The notes below the pieces were generated by a model. That model worked only from the letters and a program-made list of their open reading frames with translations, ran no database searches and was not told the DNA's origin. The translations under genes and the position numbers were made by a program. Below, in pieces: positions 9,003-16,639 of a stretch of DNA of 64,000 bases; position 1 is the stretch's first letter, and each line of letters starts with the position of its first letter. Source of the DNA: Thalassotalea psychrophila (lineage in GTDB: Bacteria; Pseudomonadota; Gammaproteobacteria; Enterobacterales; Alteromonadaceae); assembly GCF_031583595.1 (NCBI RefSeq), contig NZ_CP134145.1, positions 1,736,001-1,800,000 on the forward strand, in the 5' to 3' direction.

Positions 9003-11114
9003 ATGCCACGTCGCATTATGCTTGTACCTATTGGCTTTGAAGTAGGCTTAACTAGTGCCTCTTTTGGCTTGTTCCACAAGCTACAACAGTTGGGAATTGA
9101 TGTTGGTTATTTTAAACCAATCAGCCAGCCATCACGAAATATCTTAACCAATGATCAAAACTCACCCGCCGAGTTTAGTCATATGGATGTCGGTTCAATT
9201 CCCATCAGCTATGTTGAAGATAAGGTTGGAGATGATTTACTTGATGTGGTGCTTGAAGAGATTGTCGGTAATTTTGAAAGTATTAATAAAGAAATCATCA
9301 TTATTGAAGGTTTAGTGCAAACCACACGTCAACCTTATGCGGCAAAAATTAACAGTGAAGTAGCACAAGCGTTATCGGCCGATATTATTTTTGTCGCCAC
9401 CCCTGACAATGATGAACCTGAGCAATTCGAAGATCGGCTAGAAATGAGTGCTAAAACCTTTGGTGGTGTTAAAAACAGTCGTATTCTAGGTTGCATCATT
9501 AATAAAATTAATTCACCCGATAAAGATGTATTCGGTTTGTTGCCTAGTGAAACTGAATTTCAACAAGAAGTAGACTTAACCCCTTGGCAACAACTGAGTA
9601 TTTTTAAGAAGGGCAATTTTCATTTAGTTGGCGCAGTGCCATGGGAAATGGATTTGGTGGCTCCAAGGGTTACTGAAATTAAAAGTTATTTAAATGCCAA
9701 GGTTATAAATGAAGGTGATATGGAACATCGGCGGGTGCGGAGCATAAGTTTTTGCGCTCGCAGTGTGGCCAATTTAAAAAGTCATTTAGTACCTGGACGA
9801 TTAATTGTAACCCCAGGGGACAGAACCGACATTATTATTGCTACCTGTTTATCAGCCTTAAATGGTACCAAAGTAGGAGCATTAATATTAACTAATGGCT
9901 ATGTCCCTAATGAGAGTGTGATGGAATTGTGCCAACAAGCATTTAAAACCGGTCTGCCTGTATTATCGGTGCCATGGGATACTTGGGAAACGTCACGACA
10001 CTTGCTAAGTTTCAGCCCTGAAATACCTGAAGAAGATATGCAACGTCAAGACCGAGTTAAGCAATTTGTTGCCGATTGTTTAAACCAAGACTTATTAGAC
10101 AAATACCTTGATGCTAAAGTTCGAGGGCAACTGCTATCTCCACCAGCGTTTAGACACAAACTTACCGATTTGGCCAGACGCGCCAATAAACTTATTGTTT
10201 TGCCTGAAGGTAATGATATCCGCACTATTAAAGCTGCGGCTATATGTGCCGAACGCGGTATTGCCCGTTGCCAGTTGCTTGGCAATAAAGAGGAAATTTT
10301 ATTAATTGCTGAACAACAAGGTATTAATTTACCCAGTGGCTTATTAATTACCGAGCCAGCAAGTATTGTTGAAAACTATGTAAGCCCATTGATGAAACTT
10401 AGAGAACATAAGGGTTTAACTGAAATTGTCGCTCGTGAAGAGTTAAAAGACAATGTGGTGTTAGGCACAATGATGTTACAGCTTGGTCAAGTTGATGGCT
10501 TAGTGTCAGGTGCGGTGCATACCACAGCCAATACAATTCGCCCTGCATTGCAGTTAATTAAAACATCCCCAGGAAACTCTTTAGTATCATCAGTGTTCTT
10601 TATGTTATTACCTGATCAAGTTTTTGTTTATGGTGATTGTGCGATAAACCCTGATCCTAATGCTGAACAACTCGCTGACATTGCTATTCAATCAGCCGAT
10701 TCTGCAAGAGCGTTTGGTATTGAACCTAAAGTGGCAATGATCAGTTACTCTACCGGTAGTTCAGGCACAGGCCAAGATGTTGAAAAGGTCGCGTTAGCAA
10801 CTCAAATTGCCCAAACGAAACGACCTGACTTATTAATTGATGGTCCATTACAATATGATGCTGCGGTGATGGAGAATGTAGCGAAGAAAAAAGCACCAGA
10901 TTCTAAGGTTGCAGGTCAAGCTACAGTATTTATTTTCCCAGATTTAAACACTGGTAATACAACCTATAAAGCAGTACAGCGCTCTGCAAATTTAGTGAGT
11001 ATAGGGCCAATGTTACAAGGGATGAATAAACCGGTAAATGACTTATCTAGAGGGGCACTCGTTGACGACATTATTTACACTATTGCGTTAACAGCTATAC
11101 AAGCAACTCAGTAG
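9003..11114 (+). CDS. pta: Phosphate acetyltransferase (long form)
   Basis: Converts acetyl-CoA and phosphate to acetyl phosphate and CoA. From the ATG at 9003 (Shine-Dalgarno GGAGG at 8990, inside the ackA end) the protein is 703 residues. It is the long proteobacterial form: an N-terminal dethiobiotin-synthetase-like P-loop region, a central DRTGG domain (LIVTPGDRTDIII near residue 265), and the C-terminal PTA_PTB catalytic domain (IVLPEGNDIRT, then SYSTGSSGTGQDVEK and DGPLQYDAAV). It lies directly after ackA. Confidence 0.96.
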   Translation: MPRRIMLVPIGFEVGLTSASFGLFHKLQQLGIDVGYFKPISQPSRNILTNDQNSPAEFSHMDVGSIPISYVEDKVGDDLLDVVLEEIVGNFESINKEIIIIEGLVQTTRQPYAAKINSEVAQALSADIIFVATPDNDEPEQFEDRLEMSAKTFGGVKNSRILGCIINKINSPDKDVFGLLPSETEFQQEVDLTPWQQLSIFKKGNFHLVGAVPWEMDLVAPRVTEIKSYLNAKVINEGDMEHRRVRSISFCARSVANLKSHLVPGRLIVTPGDRTDIIIATCLSALNGTKVGALILTNGYVPNESVMELCQQAFKTGLPVLSVPWDTWETSRHLLSFSPEIPEEDMQRQDRVKQFVADCLNQDLLDKYLDAKVRGQLLSPPAFRHKLTDLARRANKLIVLPEGNDIRTIKAAAICAERGIARCQLLGNKEEILLIAEQQGINLPSGLLITEPASIVENYVSPLMKLREHKGLTEIVAREELKDNVVLGTMMLQLGQVDGLVSGAVHTTANTIRPALQLIKTSPGNSLVSSVFFMLLPDQVFVYGDCAINPDPNAEQLADIAIQSADSARAFGIEPKVAMISYSTGSSGTGQDVEKVALATQIAQTKRPDLLIDGPLQYDAAVMENVAKKKAPDSKVAGQATVFIFPDLNTGNTTYKAVQRSANLVSIGPMLQGMNKPVNDLSRGALVDDIIYTIALTAIQATQ

Positions 11115-11351
11115 GGGGGGGATATCGCCTATCAGCCGTCTTCCCAATATACACCGTCTTCCCGATGAAAATCGGGATCTCCCTGCTCGACAGTGAGCGG
11201 GCATGACGAAAGAATCAAAACTGTTTTTGCAGCTCACTGTGACTAAATAAGGTCCCTGATGTCGCTTATGCTCCTCAAGGATGACGCGTTATTGTCTCTA
11301 TAACGCGTATATCGCCCTGCTCGACAGTGAGCGGTACTCTCTACTCTTCTA
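11115..11351. repeat. Cluster of palindromic repeats after pta
   Basis: Non-coding spacer between convergent genes. It holds a TTCCCGAT/ATCGGGA hairpin with a GAAA loop near 11158, two copies of CCTGCTCGACAGTGAGCGG (near 11183 and 11314), and an ACGCGTTAT/ATAACGCGT hairpin near 11283. These look like REP-type dispersed repeats. One of the hairpins probably also ends transcription of the convergent genes. Confidence 0.55.
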
Positions 11352-12224
11352 TTACTTTAACTTTTCAATACCCGAAATAGGCGTTTTGAAAAAATACTGG
11401 CTATCATCATCAGCTACAGGCATATCACCCGCTTGAATATTACACTGTAATGACGGAAAGATAAGCTTAGGGTTTGCTAATGTAGAATCACGTGCCTCAC
11501 GTACTTGTACATAATCCGTTTCACTTACACCACTCGATATTTGAATGTTTTCGGCTTTCTGCTCAGCAACGGTTGTTATGTATTTTAATTCACGGCCACC
11601 TGGTTGATAGTCATGACACATAAATAATTTAGTATCATCACCTAACTCATAAATTTTGTGGATTGAGCTATACAAAAGCGCGGCGTCGCCACCTGGGAAA
11701 TCACAACGAGCTGAGCCTGAATCAGGCATAAACAAAGTGTCACCAATAAATGCGTTACCATCAATAACATAAGTAACACTGTCAGGTGTGTGGCCGGGAG
11801 TAGCTAATACATCTATTTCGAAGCTACCTAATGTCAGTTTATCACCATCAGTTAATAGCAAATCAAACTGTACGCCGTCTGTATTAAAATCTTTTGCTAG
11901 ATTAAATACGGTTTTAAAGGTTTTTTGAATGCCTTTAATACCTCCTCCAATAGCAATTTTACCGCCAAGCTGTTGTTTTAAATAAAACGCACAAGATATA
12001 TGATCCGCATGTGCGTGAGTTTCTAAAATATAATTAACCGTTAAGTCGTTATCTTTTACAAAGGCAATTAATTGTTTTGCATACACGGTATCTACGCTAC
12101 TTGCTACAACATCATAATCTAGTGCTGGGTCGATAATTGCACAGTCCTTACTTATATCATCAAAAATAATGTAGGTAAGAGTGAAAGATGCTTTATGAAA
12201 AAACTGTTCTATTTGTAACGCCAT
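11352..12224 (-). CDS. MBL-fold hydrolase (persulfide dioxygenase/Blh-like)
   Basis: A 290-residue cytoplasmic metallo-beta-lactamase-fold enzyme. The metal site THAHADH (His70, His72, Asp74, His75), GHTPDS near residue 144, GDTLF and CHDY follow the glyoxalase II/ETHE1 order. The motif SGSARCDFPGG after GDTLF is typical of the Blh/ETHE1-like sulfur dioxygenase branch, whose members oxidize glutathione persulfide. A rhodanese or BigR regulator would strengthen that reading, but none is adjacent. Glyoxalase II is less likely because the C-terminal helical domain differs. Confidence 0.78.
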   Translation of the reverse strand: MALQIEQFFHKASFTLTYIIFDDISKDCAIIDPALDYDVVASSVDTVYAKQLIAFVKDNDLTVNYILETHAHADHISCAFYLKQQLGGKIAIGGGIKGIQKTFKTVFNLAKDFNTDGVQFDLLLTDGDKLTLGSFEIDVLATPGHTPDSVTYVIDGNAFIGDTLFMPDSGSARCDFPGGDAALLYSSIHKIYELGDDTKLFMCHDYQPGGRELKYITTVAEQKAENIQISSGVSETDYVQVREARDSTLANPKLIFPSLQCNIQAGDMPVADDDSQYFFKTPISGIEKLK

Positions 12225-12328
12225 GGAAATTCCTAGTGTTGTTAAATTTTTTGCTTTAGATGTTTATTATTACTATTTTACTGATTTATTCAGGTCAATA
12301 ATGGGCAATATAAAGTACTTTTAATTAC

Positions 12329-13065
12329 TTATTGCACATAGCCAGTGTCAGCAAGTAAATCGGTACCTTCTGCGGCTGTTCTGGCTAAATCGTCACAACG
12401 TTCATTGTCTGGGTGACCAGAGTGACCTTTAACCCATTGCCAGTCAATATCGTGTCTATTGTTTTGCTCGTAAAGGGCTTTCCATAAATCGACGTTTTTA
12501 ACGGGTTGTTTGCTTGCAGTACGCCAGTTATTTTTAACCCAATTATTAACCCAGCCAGTAATGCCTTGTCTTACATATTGACTGTCGGTTGTTACGGTAA
12601 CCTTACAAGGTTCTTTTAATATTTCTAACGCTTTAATTGTTGCTAGCATTTCCATACGGTTATTAGTGGTTAATTGATAACCTTGAGCAAGCTCTTTAAC
12701 ATGTCCTTGATATTTTAAAACTGCGCCATAGCCGCCTGGACCAGGGTTGCATATACCCGTCGCCACTCAAGATGCAGGTTTCAGAGCGATTGAGCGATTC
12801 CAATACAAGGCGTACTTATACAGTAATGGTTATTCCCTTGCAAATAGGTACAACGAAGTAGTGGGGTTGCTCAAGCGCTTCTTCGATGGGTTTAAAAGTA
12901 ATTTATGCCGCGTTATTAAATTGAACAATGGAACAACCATTCTCTAAATGTAATGCCTAGCCTAAATTACTTTTAACTCCCACTGAAATCCCGCACTTTG
13001 AATGGCGACGGGTATAGACACGAACCATCAGTAAATATTTCTAATTGTTTTATTGTTTTAGTCAT
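12329..13065 (-). pseudogene. rnhA: Ribonuclease HI gene split by a 261-bp insertion
   Basis: RNase HI degrades RNA in RNA:DNA hybrids. The 5' part (from the ATG at 13065) encodes MTKTIKQLEIFTDGSCL, including the first catalytic Asp in FTDGSC. It is then cut by a MITE-like element, and translation stops soon after entering it. The 3' part resumes at [12 protein letters not shown] and keeps Glu (NRMEML), Asp (TDSQYV) and Asp (ERCDDLA). Joining the flanks over one TA restores one continuous frame of about 158 residues, the normal length. A GTG inside the element could start a 145-residue product from 12766, but it lacks the first catalytic Asp. The gene lies head-to-head with dnaQ, the usual arrangement. 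Confidence 0.88.
12754..13014. mobile_element. MITE-like insertion in rnhA
   Basis: A 261-bp non-coding element flanked by a TA duplication (12752-12753 and 13015-13016). Its ends are inverted repeats: TACCCGTCGCCACTCAA on the left, and TACCCGTCGCCATTCAA reading inward from the right; similarity continues for about 30 bp. An internal inverted repeat (AAAAGTAATTTA near 12893 with its complement near 12963) adds a second stem. TA targets and short TIRs point to mobilization by an IS630/Tc1-mariner-type transposase encoded elsewhere; that link is inference. Confidence 0.82.
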
Positions 13066-13216
13066 TATTAATAATGTTGAAGCGTTTTGCGCAAGTTTAT
13101 CAGCTTAAACTAACACGCCATAGTTAAAGAATGTCAAAAGCTGGTATTTTTGATTTACATCATAGGGTAGAATTTGTTTATATATATTTACGACAGCAGT
13201 ATTAAGGCTAATTAGT

Positions 13217-13960
13217 GTGCAAAGCAGCGAACAACAAGTAACAGAAAAACCAGAGCGTATTATAGTTCTTGATACTGAAACAACCGGTATCGACCCTAAG
13301 CAAGGGCACCGAATTGTTGAAATTGGCTGTGTTGAACTTATCGACCGTAGGTTTACTGGGCGCAGTTATCATGTGTATATAAACCCGCAAATGCACATGG
13401 AACAAGAAGTTATTAATATTCACGGCTTAAGTAACGAGTTTTTGTTGGATAAAAAGCTATTTAATCAAGTCGCAGATGAGTTTATTGAGTTTATTCGCGG
13501 TGCTGAACTGGTTATCCATAACTCACGATTCGATGTTGGTTTTATGGACCATGAATTTGCCATGACCCGTCGAGGTTTACCTAAAACCCTTGATATATGC
13601 ACCGTAACTGACACATTGAAAACATCTCGTGATCAATTTGGCTCACCAAAAACCTTAGATTTTTTAGCCCGTCATTACCGCGTTGAAAAGCTAGTAGATC
13701 GTACCTATCACGGCGCCTTAATTGATGCGCAGTTACTGGCTTACGTTTACATTGAAATGACCCGTTATCAAAAACACCTTAAATTGAATGAAGGTGATGG
13801 TAAAGGCAACACAAAAGGTGTTCGTAGGGTGGAGCAAAATAGACCAGCGTTAAACGTTGTATTAGCAACTGATGATGAATTATCAGCACATGATGAACGT
13901 ATGTCTATTGTTGAGGGAAAAGCAGGAAAAAGCATTTGGCGTGGCCCAGTTGTCGACTAG
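13217..13960 (+). CDS. dnaQ: DNA polymerase III epsilon subunit (proofreading exonuclease)
   Basis: The 3'-5' proofreading exonuclease of the replicative polymerase, 247 residues, beginning at GTG. DEDDh motifs are in place: Exo I VLDTETTG (Asp19, Glu21), Exo II HNSRFDVGFMDHE, Exo III YHGALIDAQLLAYVY with the catalytic His and Asp. The C-terminal tail (SIWRGPVVD) is the region that contacts the alpha subunit in this family. It diverges from the broken rnhA gene; the shared region of about 150 bp must carry both promoters. Confidence 0.95.
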   Translation: MQSSEQQVTEKPERIIVLDTETTGIDPKQGHRIVEIGCVELIDRRFTGRSYHVYINPQMHMEQEVINIHGLSNEFLLDKKLFNQVADEFIEFIRGAELVIHNSRFDVGFMDHEFAMTRRGLPKTLDICTVTDTLKTSRDQFGSPKTLDFLARHYRVEKLVDRTYHGALIDAQLLAYVYIEMTRYQKHLKLNEGDGKGNTKGVRRVEQNRPALNVVLATDDELSAHDERMSIVEGKAGKSIWRGPVVD

Positions 13961-14126
13961 CATTTTTATTGGCTATTACAGCCAAAAAAGGTAACTTTTT
14001 GTGCTTATTGTATGACATTTGTGCAGTCGAACATTTTTATTCAAAAAAGTAGTTGACTCGTATAGTTCATATCCGTATTATTCGCTCCGCATTCAACGAC
14101 ATGTTGTTGCAGATGACTTATGTAGC

Positions 14127-14203
14127 GGAGTGGTAGTTCAGTTGGTTAGAATACCGGCCTGTCACGCCGGGGGTCGCGGGTTCGAGTCCCGTCCACTCCG
14201 CCA
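14127..14203 (+). tRNA. tRNA-Asp (GTC), copy 1
   Basis: A 77-nt tRNA with acceptor stem GGAGTGG/CCACTCC, D-arm TAGTTCAGTTGGTTA, anticodon stem-loop CCGGCCTGTCACGCCGG with anticodon GTC, T-arm GCGGGTTCGAGTCCCGT, and an encoded 3' CCA. It closely matches bacterial tRNA-Asp. Confidence 0.97.
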
Positions 14204-14285
14204 AATAAGCAGATACGTTAATTGAATATCTAAGATTTTCGATTCACATATCAGTTTAATTAAATCATCAGTTTATATCCTAAGT

Positions 14286-14362
14286 GGAGTGGTAGTTCAG
14301 TTGGTTAGAATACCGGCCTGTCACGCCGGGGGTCGCGGGTTCGAGTCCCGTCCACTCCGCCA
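14286..14362 (+). tRNA. tRNA-Asp (GTC), copy 2
   Basis: Identical over all 77 nt to the copy at 14127, including the encoded CCA. It follows after an 82-bp spacer and is probably in the same primary transcript. Confidence 0.97.
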
Positions 14363-14389
14363 ACGATATAAACAAATCAAAATCTCTGC

Positions 14390-14466
14390 GGAGTGGTAGT
14401 TCAGTTGGTTAGAATACCGGCCTGTCACGCCGGGGGTCGCGGGTTCGAGTCCCGTCCACTCCGCCA
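14390..14466 (+). tRNA. tRNA-Asp (GTC), copy 3
   Basis: Third identical 77-nt copy, 27 bp after copy 2. The short spacer supports one polycistronic tRNA transcript. Confidence 0.97.
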
Positions 14467-14513
14467 GTTTTGATTAAACAGTTAATGTCGTTACACAATG
14501 CAAACATACGCGC

Positions 14514-14590
14514 GGAGTGGTAGTTCAGTTGGTTAGAATACCGGCCTGTCACGCCGGGGGTCGCGGGTTCGAGTCCCGTCCACTCCGCCA
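14514..14590 (+). tRNA. tRNA-Asp (GTC), copy 4
   Basis: Fourth identical 77-nt copy, after a 47-bp spacer, ending the intact array. Confidence 0.97.
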
Positions 14591-14994
14591 ATATGTTTTC
14601 TGAATAAAATTTCTGATTTAAATTTCCAAAATATTACCTATAAAAATTCAACAGTTCATGCTGTTCATTTCTCGTTCCTATTATTCTCGTTTTTGTCATG
14701 TAGTTCAGTTGGTTAGGCTCTTCGCCATTCGATTCAATTTATGGATACCCGAACGAGTCGAGTATGACGCTTATGTAGTACAGTCAATCACACATAGAGC
14801 AGTTTTACCTACTAGTATTCGTCATTGCCGCGAATGCGGTAATCCATGCTTTTCGTCTCTCGTTTCTAGCATCCTCGTTTCTATCATGTAGTTCATTCAG
14901 ATAGACTCTGTGTCCTTTACTTAAACATCGAATATTTCAAAATAAACCTGAATTTAACCTATAGTTATTATCAAACTAAATAAAAGGTATTAAA
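14591..14994. other. tRNA remnants and dispersed repeats
   Basis: About 400 bp without a gene. At 14700-14716 the 17 bases GTAGTTCAGTTGGTTAG repeat the tRNA-Asp D-arm exactly, but no other tRNA parts follow. A diverged second copy (CATGTAGTTCATTCAGATAG) lies near 14886. Both are preceded by similar CTCGTTT-rich sequence. GTCATTGCCGCGAATGCGGTAATCC near 14821 forms a small GCCGC/GCGGT hairpin typical of REP-like repeats. The end of the region must hold the carbonic anhydrase promoter. Confidence 0.55.
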
Positions 14995-15723
14995 ATGAAA
15001 AAACTATTATTAACAACAGCGTTTGTTTTTTCTTCAACAGTAGTTGCAGGAGGAGATGTTCATTGGGGCTATAGTGGAGAAGTTGGGGCCGATAATTGGG
15101 GTAAACTTTCACCTGATAACTATCAATGCTCAGGTAATAATCAATCACCAATTAATTTAGCTGGCTTTATTGAAGCAGACTTAGCGCCGATTAAGTTTAA
15201 TTATAGTGCTATGGCAAAAGAAATCTTAAATAACGGTCATACCGTACAGGTTAATTTAAATTCAGGAAGTAGCATAGAACTTGATGGTATTTCATTTGAT
15301 TTATTACAGTTTCATTTCCATGCGCCAAGTGAAAATCACATAAACGGACAATCATACCCACTAGAAGCGCACTTTGTGCACAGTGATAAAAGTGGCAATT
15401 TAGCCGTTGTCGCAGTTATGTTTAAAGAGGGAAGTGCAAGCAAAGGGTTAATGCCTGCTTGGCAGCAAATGCCTAAGCATGAAGGAGATACACATTCACT
15501 AAAAGCTAAATTTAACGGTATGGAAATATTACCTGATAGTAAAGATTATTACCGTTTCAATGGTTCATTAACCACACCGCCATGTTCTGAAGGTGTGCGT
15601 TGGTTAGTGATGAAAACTGCTGTTCAAGCATCAAAGCAGCAAATAAGTGCTTTTAGTAGCGTATTACACGAGCCTAATAACCGTACGATTCAAGCAACTA
15701 ATGCACGAATGATCTTACAATAA
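14995..15723 (+). CDS. cah: Alpha-class carbonic anhydrase, periplasmic
   Basis: Reversible hydration of CO2 to bicarbonate, most likely in the periplasm: a Sec signal peptide (MKKLLLTTAFVFSSTVVAG) precedes the mature enzyme. The alpha-CA fold shows HWGYSGEVGADNWG, the QSPINL motif, zinc ligands His107 and His109 in QFHFHAPSEN and His126 in EAHFVH, and the Thr-containing GSLTTPPCSEGVRW. Cys45 and Cys in TPPCSEG are placed for the usual disulfide. The 242-residue length is typical. An AAGG Shine-Dalgarno precedes the ATG. It stands alone after the tRNA array. Confidence 0.95.
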   Translation: MKKLLLTTAFVFSSTVVAGGDVHWGYSGEVGADNWGKLSPDNYQCSGNNQSPINLAGFIEADLAPIKFNYSAMAKEILNNGHTVQVNLNSGSSIELDGISFDLLQFHFHAPSENHINGQSYPLEAHFVHSDKSGNLAVVAVMFKEGSASKGLMPAWQQMPKHEGDTHSLKAKFNGMEILPDSKDYYRFNGSLTTPPCSEGVRWLVMKTAVQASKQQISAFSSVLHEPNNRTIQATNARMILQ

Positions 15724-15795
15724 TCTAGTTACATTTAGGCCTGTTGCTTATTGACGACAAATGAAATGGCGTTAAAGAAATTAATGCCGTTTTCT

Positions 15796-16536
15796 TTAAG
15801 CCAGTTTTAACGCTAAAAACTCTGCCGCTATTTGTTTATCGTGCACCAGCGCCAATAATTGGCTTCGTATTACTTCATTAATATGTTGATGCTTATAATC
15901 ATTTTCTGAAACTTTTAACGCAATCGGGATTGCAACGGAAACGGCTTGACCGATCAGAATTGATAAGAACACATTCACGATAAAAATCTGCCAATTTACC
16001 TCAACCCAAACAACGTCTTGATCATCACCTTTGATAAACTCAACTGTTTGCATTAGGCGTTTACCAAAGTTTTGATAAAACATGCTGTTGGCACTGTGTA
16101 ATTCACGGTTCATCATCTCTTGAATGGCAATACTGGTAAAGTACTGTTGAGTTGAGCCCCACTGTTGCAGAGTGTGGCAAAACTGGTAAAAGCGCTCAAG
16201 GGCAGGGGCGTCTTCATGTTGTGCAACCAAATCATTTATCATATTGGCAAAATTTTGTTCTAAATGTTCTGTTACCGCTAAATATAATCCTTGTTTAGAT
16301 TTAAAATGATAAACAATGGTAGAATTTTTTACGTCAACTTTTTCTCTAATTTTACTTAGCGATGCACCTTCAAAACCAAGTTTTGAAAATTGCTCAGCTG
16401 CAGCATTAATTAGCTGTTGCTTAGTCCAGTCGACGTTTCCTTTGCCGTGTTCTTGCTTTACTGGTCTGGTCATAATATTCACTACTAAATCGGTAATTAT
16501 GCGGGCTAAAATAGCATGCTTTAATCGTTCCAACAT
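15796..16536 (-). CDS. TetR-family transcriptional regulator
   Basis: TetR-type repressor. The N-terminal helix-turn-helix lies around residues 38-82 (AAEQFSKLGFEGASLSKIREK, then STIVYHFKSKQGLY), followed by a helical ligand-binding region. Counting from 16536 it has 246 residues; an internal ATG at 16473 (MTRPVKQEHG) gives a more typical length of 225 and may be the true start. It follows the desaturase fusion on the same strand after about 100 bp. TetR repressors such as DesT control acyl desaturases in Pseudomonas, so control of the neighbour is a reasonable inference, helped by a dyad upstream of the desaturase. Confidence 0.85.
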   Translation of the reverse strand: MLERLKHAILARIITDLVVNIMTRPVKQEHGKGNVDWTKQQLINAAAEQFSKLGFEGASLSKIREKVDVKNSTIVYHFKSKQGLYLAVTEHLEQNFANMINDLVAQHEDAPALERFYQFCHTLQQWGSTQQYFTSIAIQEMMNRELHSANSMFYQNFGKRLMQTVEFIKGDDQDVVWVEVNWQIFIVNVFLSILIGQAVSVAIPIALKVSENDYKHQHINEVIRSQLLALVHDKQIAAEFLALKLA

Positions 16537-16639
16537 TAATTAAATGAGCACATTGTAGTAATGTTACAAATAAATAACCCTACTAGCATCTCCTTATTGG
16601 AGTACAAGCAAGTTTTTACTGCAAGTGCTCTAATTAAAA

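Noticed and set aside
11352..12224. Glyoxalase II (gloB)
   Set aside because: The motif context after GDTLF and the C-terminal part fit the Blh/ETHE1-like branch better.
12747..12947. A rightward frame beginning in the rnhA remnant
   Set aside because: It lies almost entirely within the MITE and has no coding features.
14019..14591. Open frames across the tRNA array on both strands
   Set aside because: They are translations of the tRNA-Asp genes and are a common false gene call.
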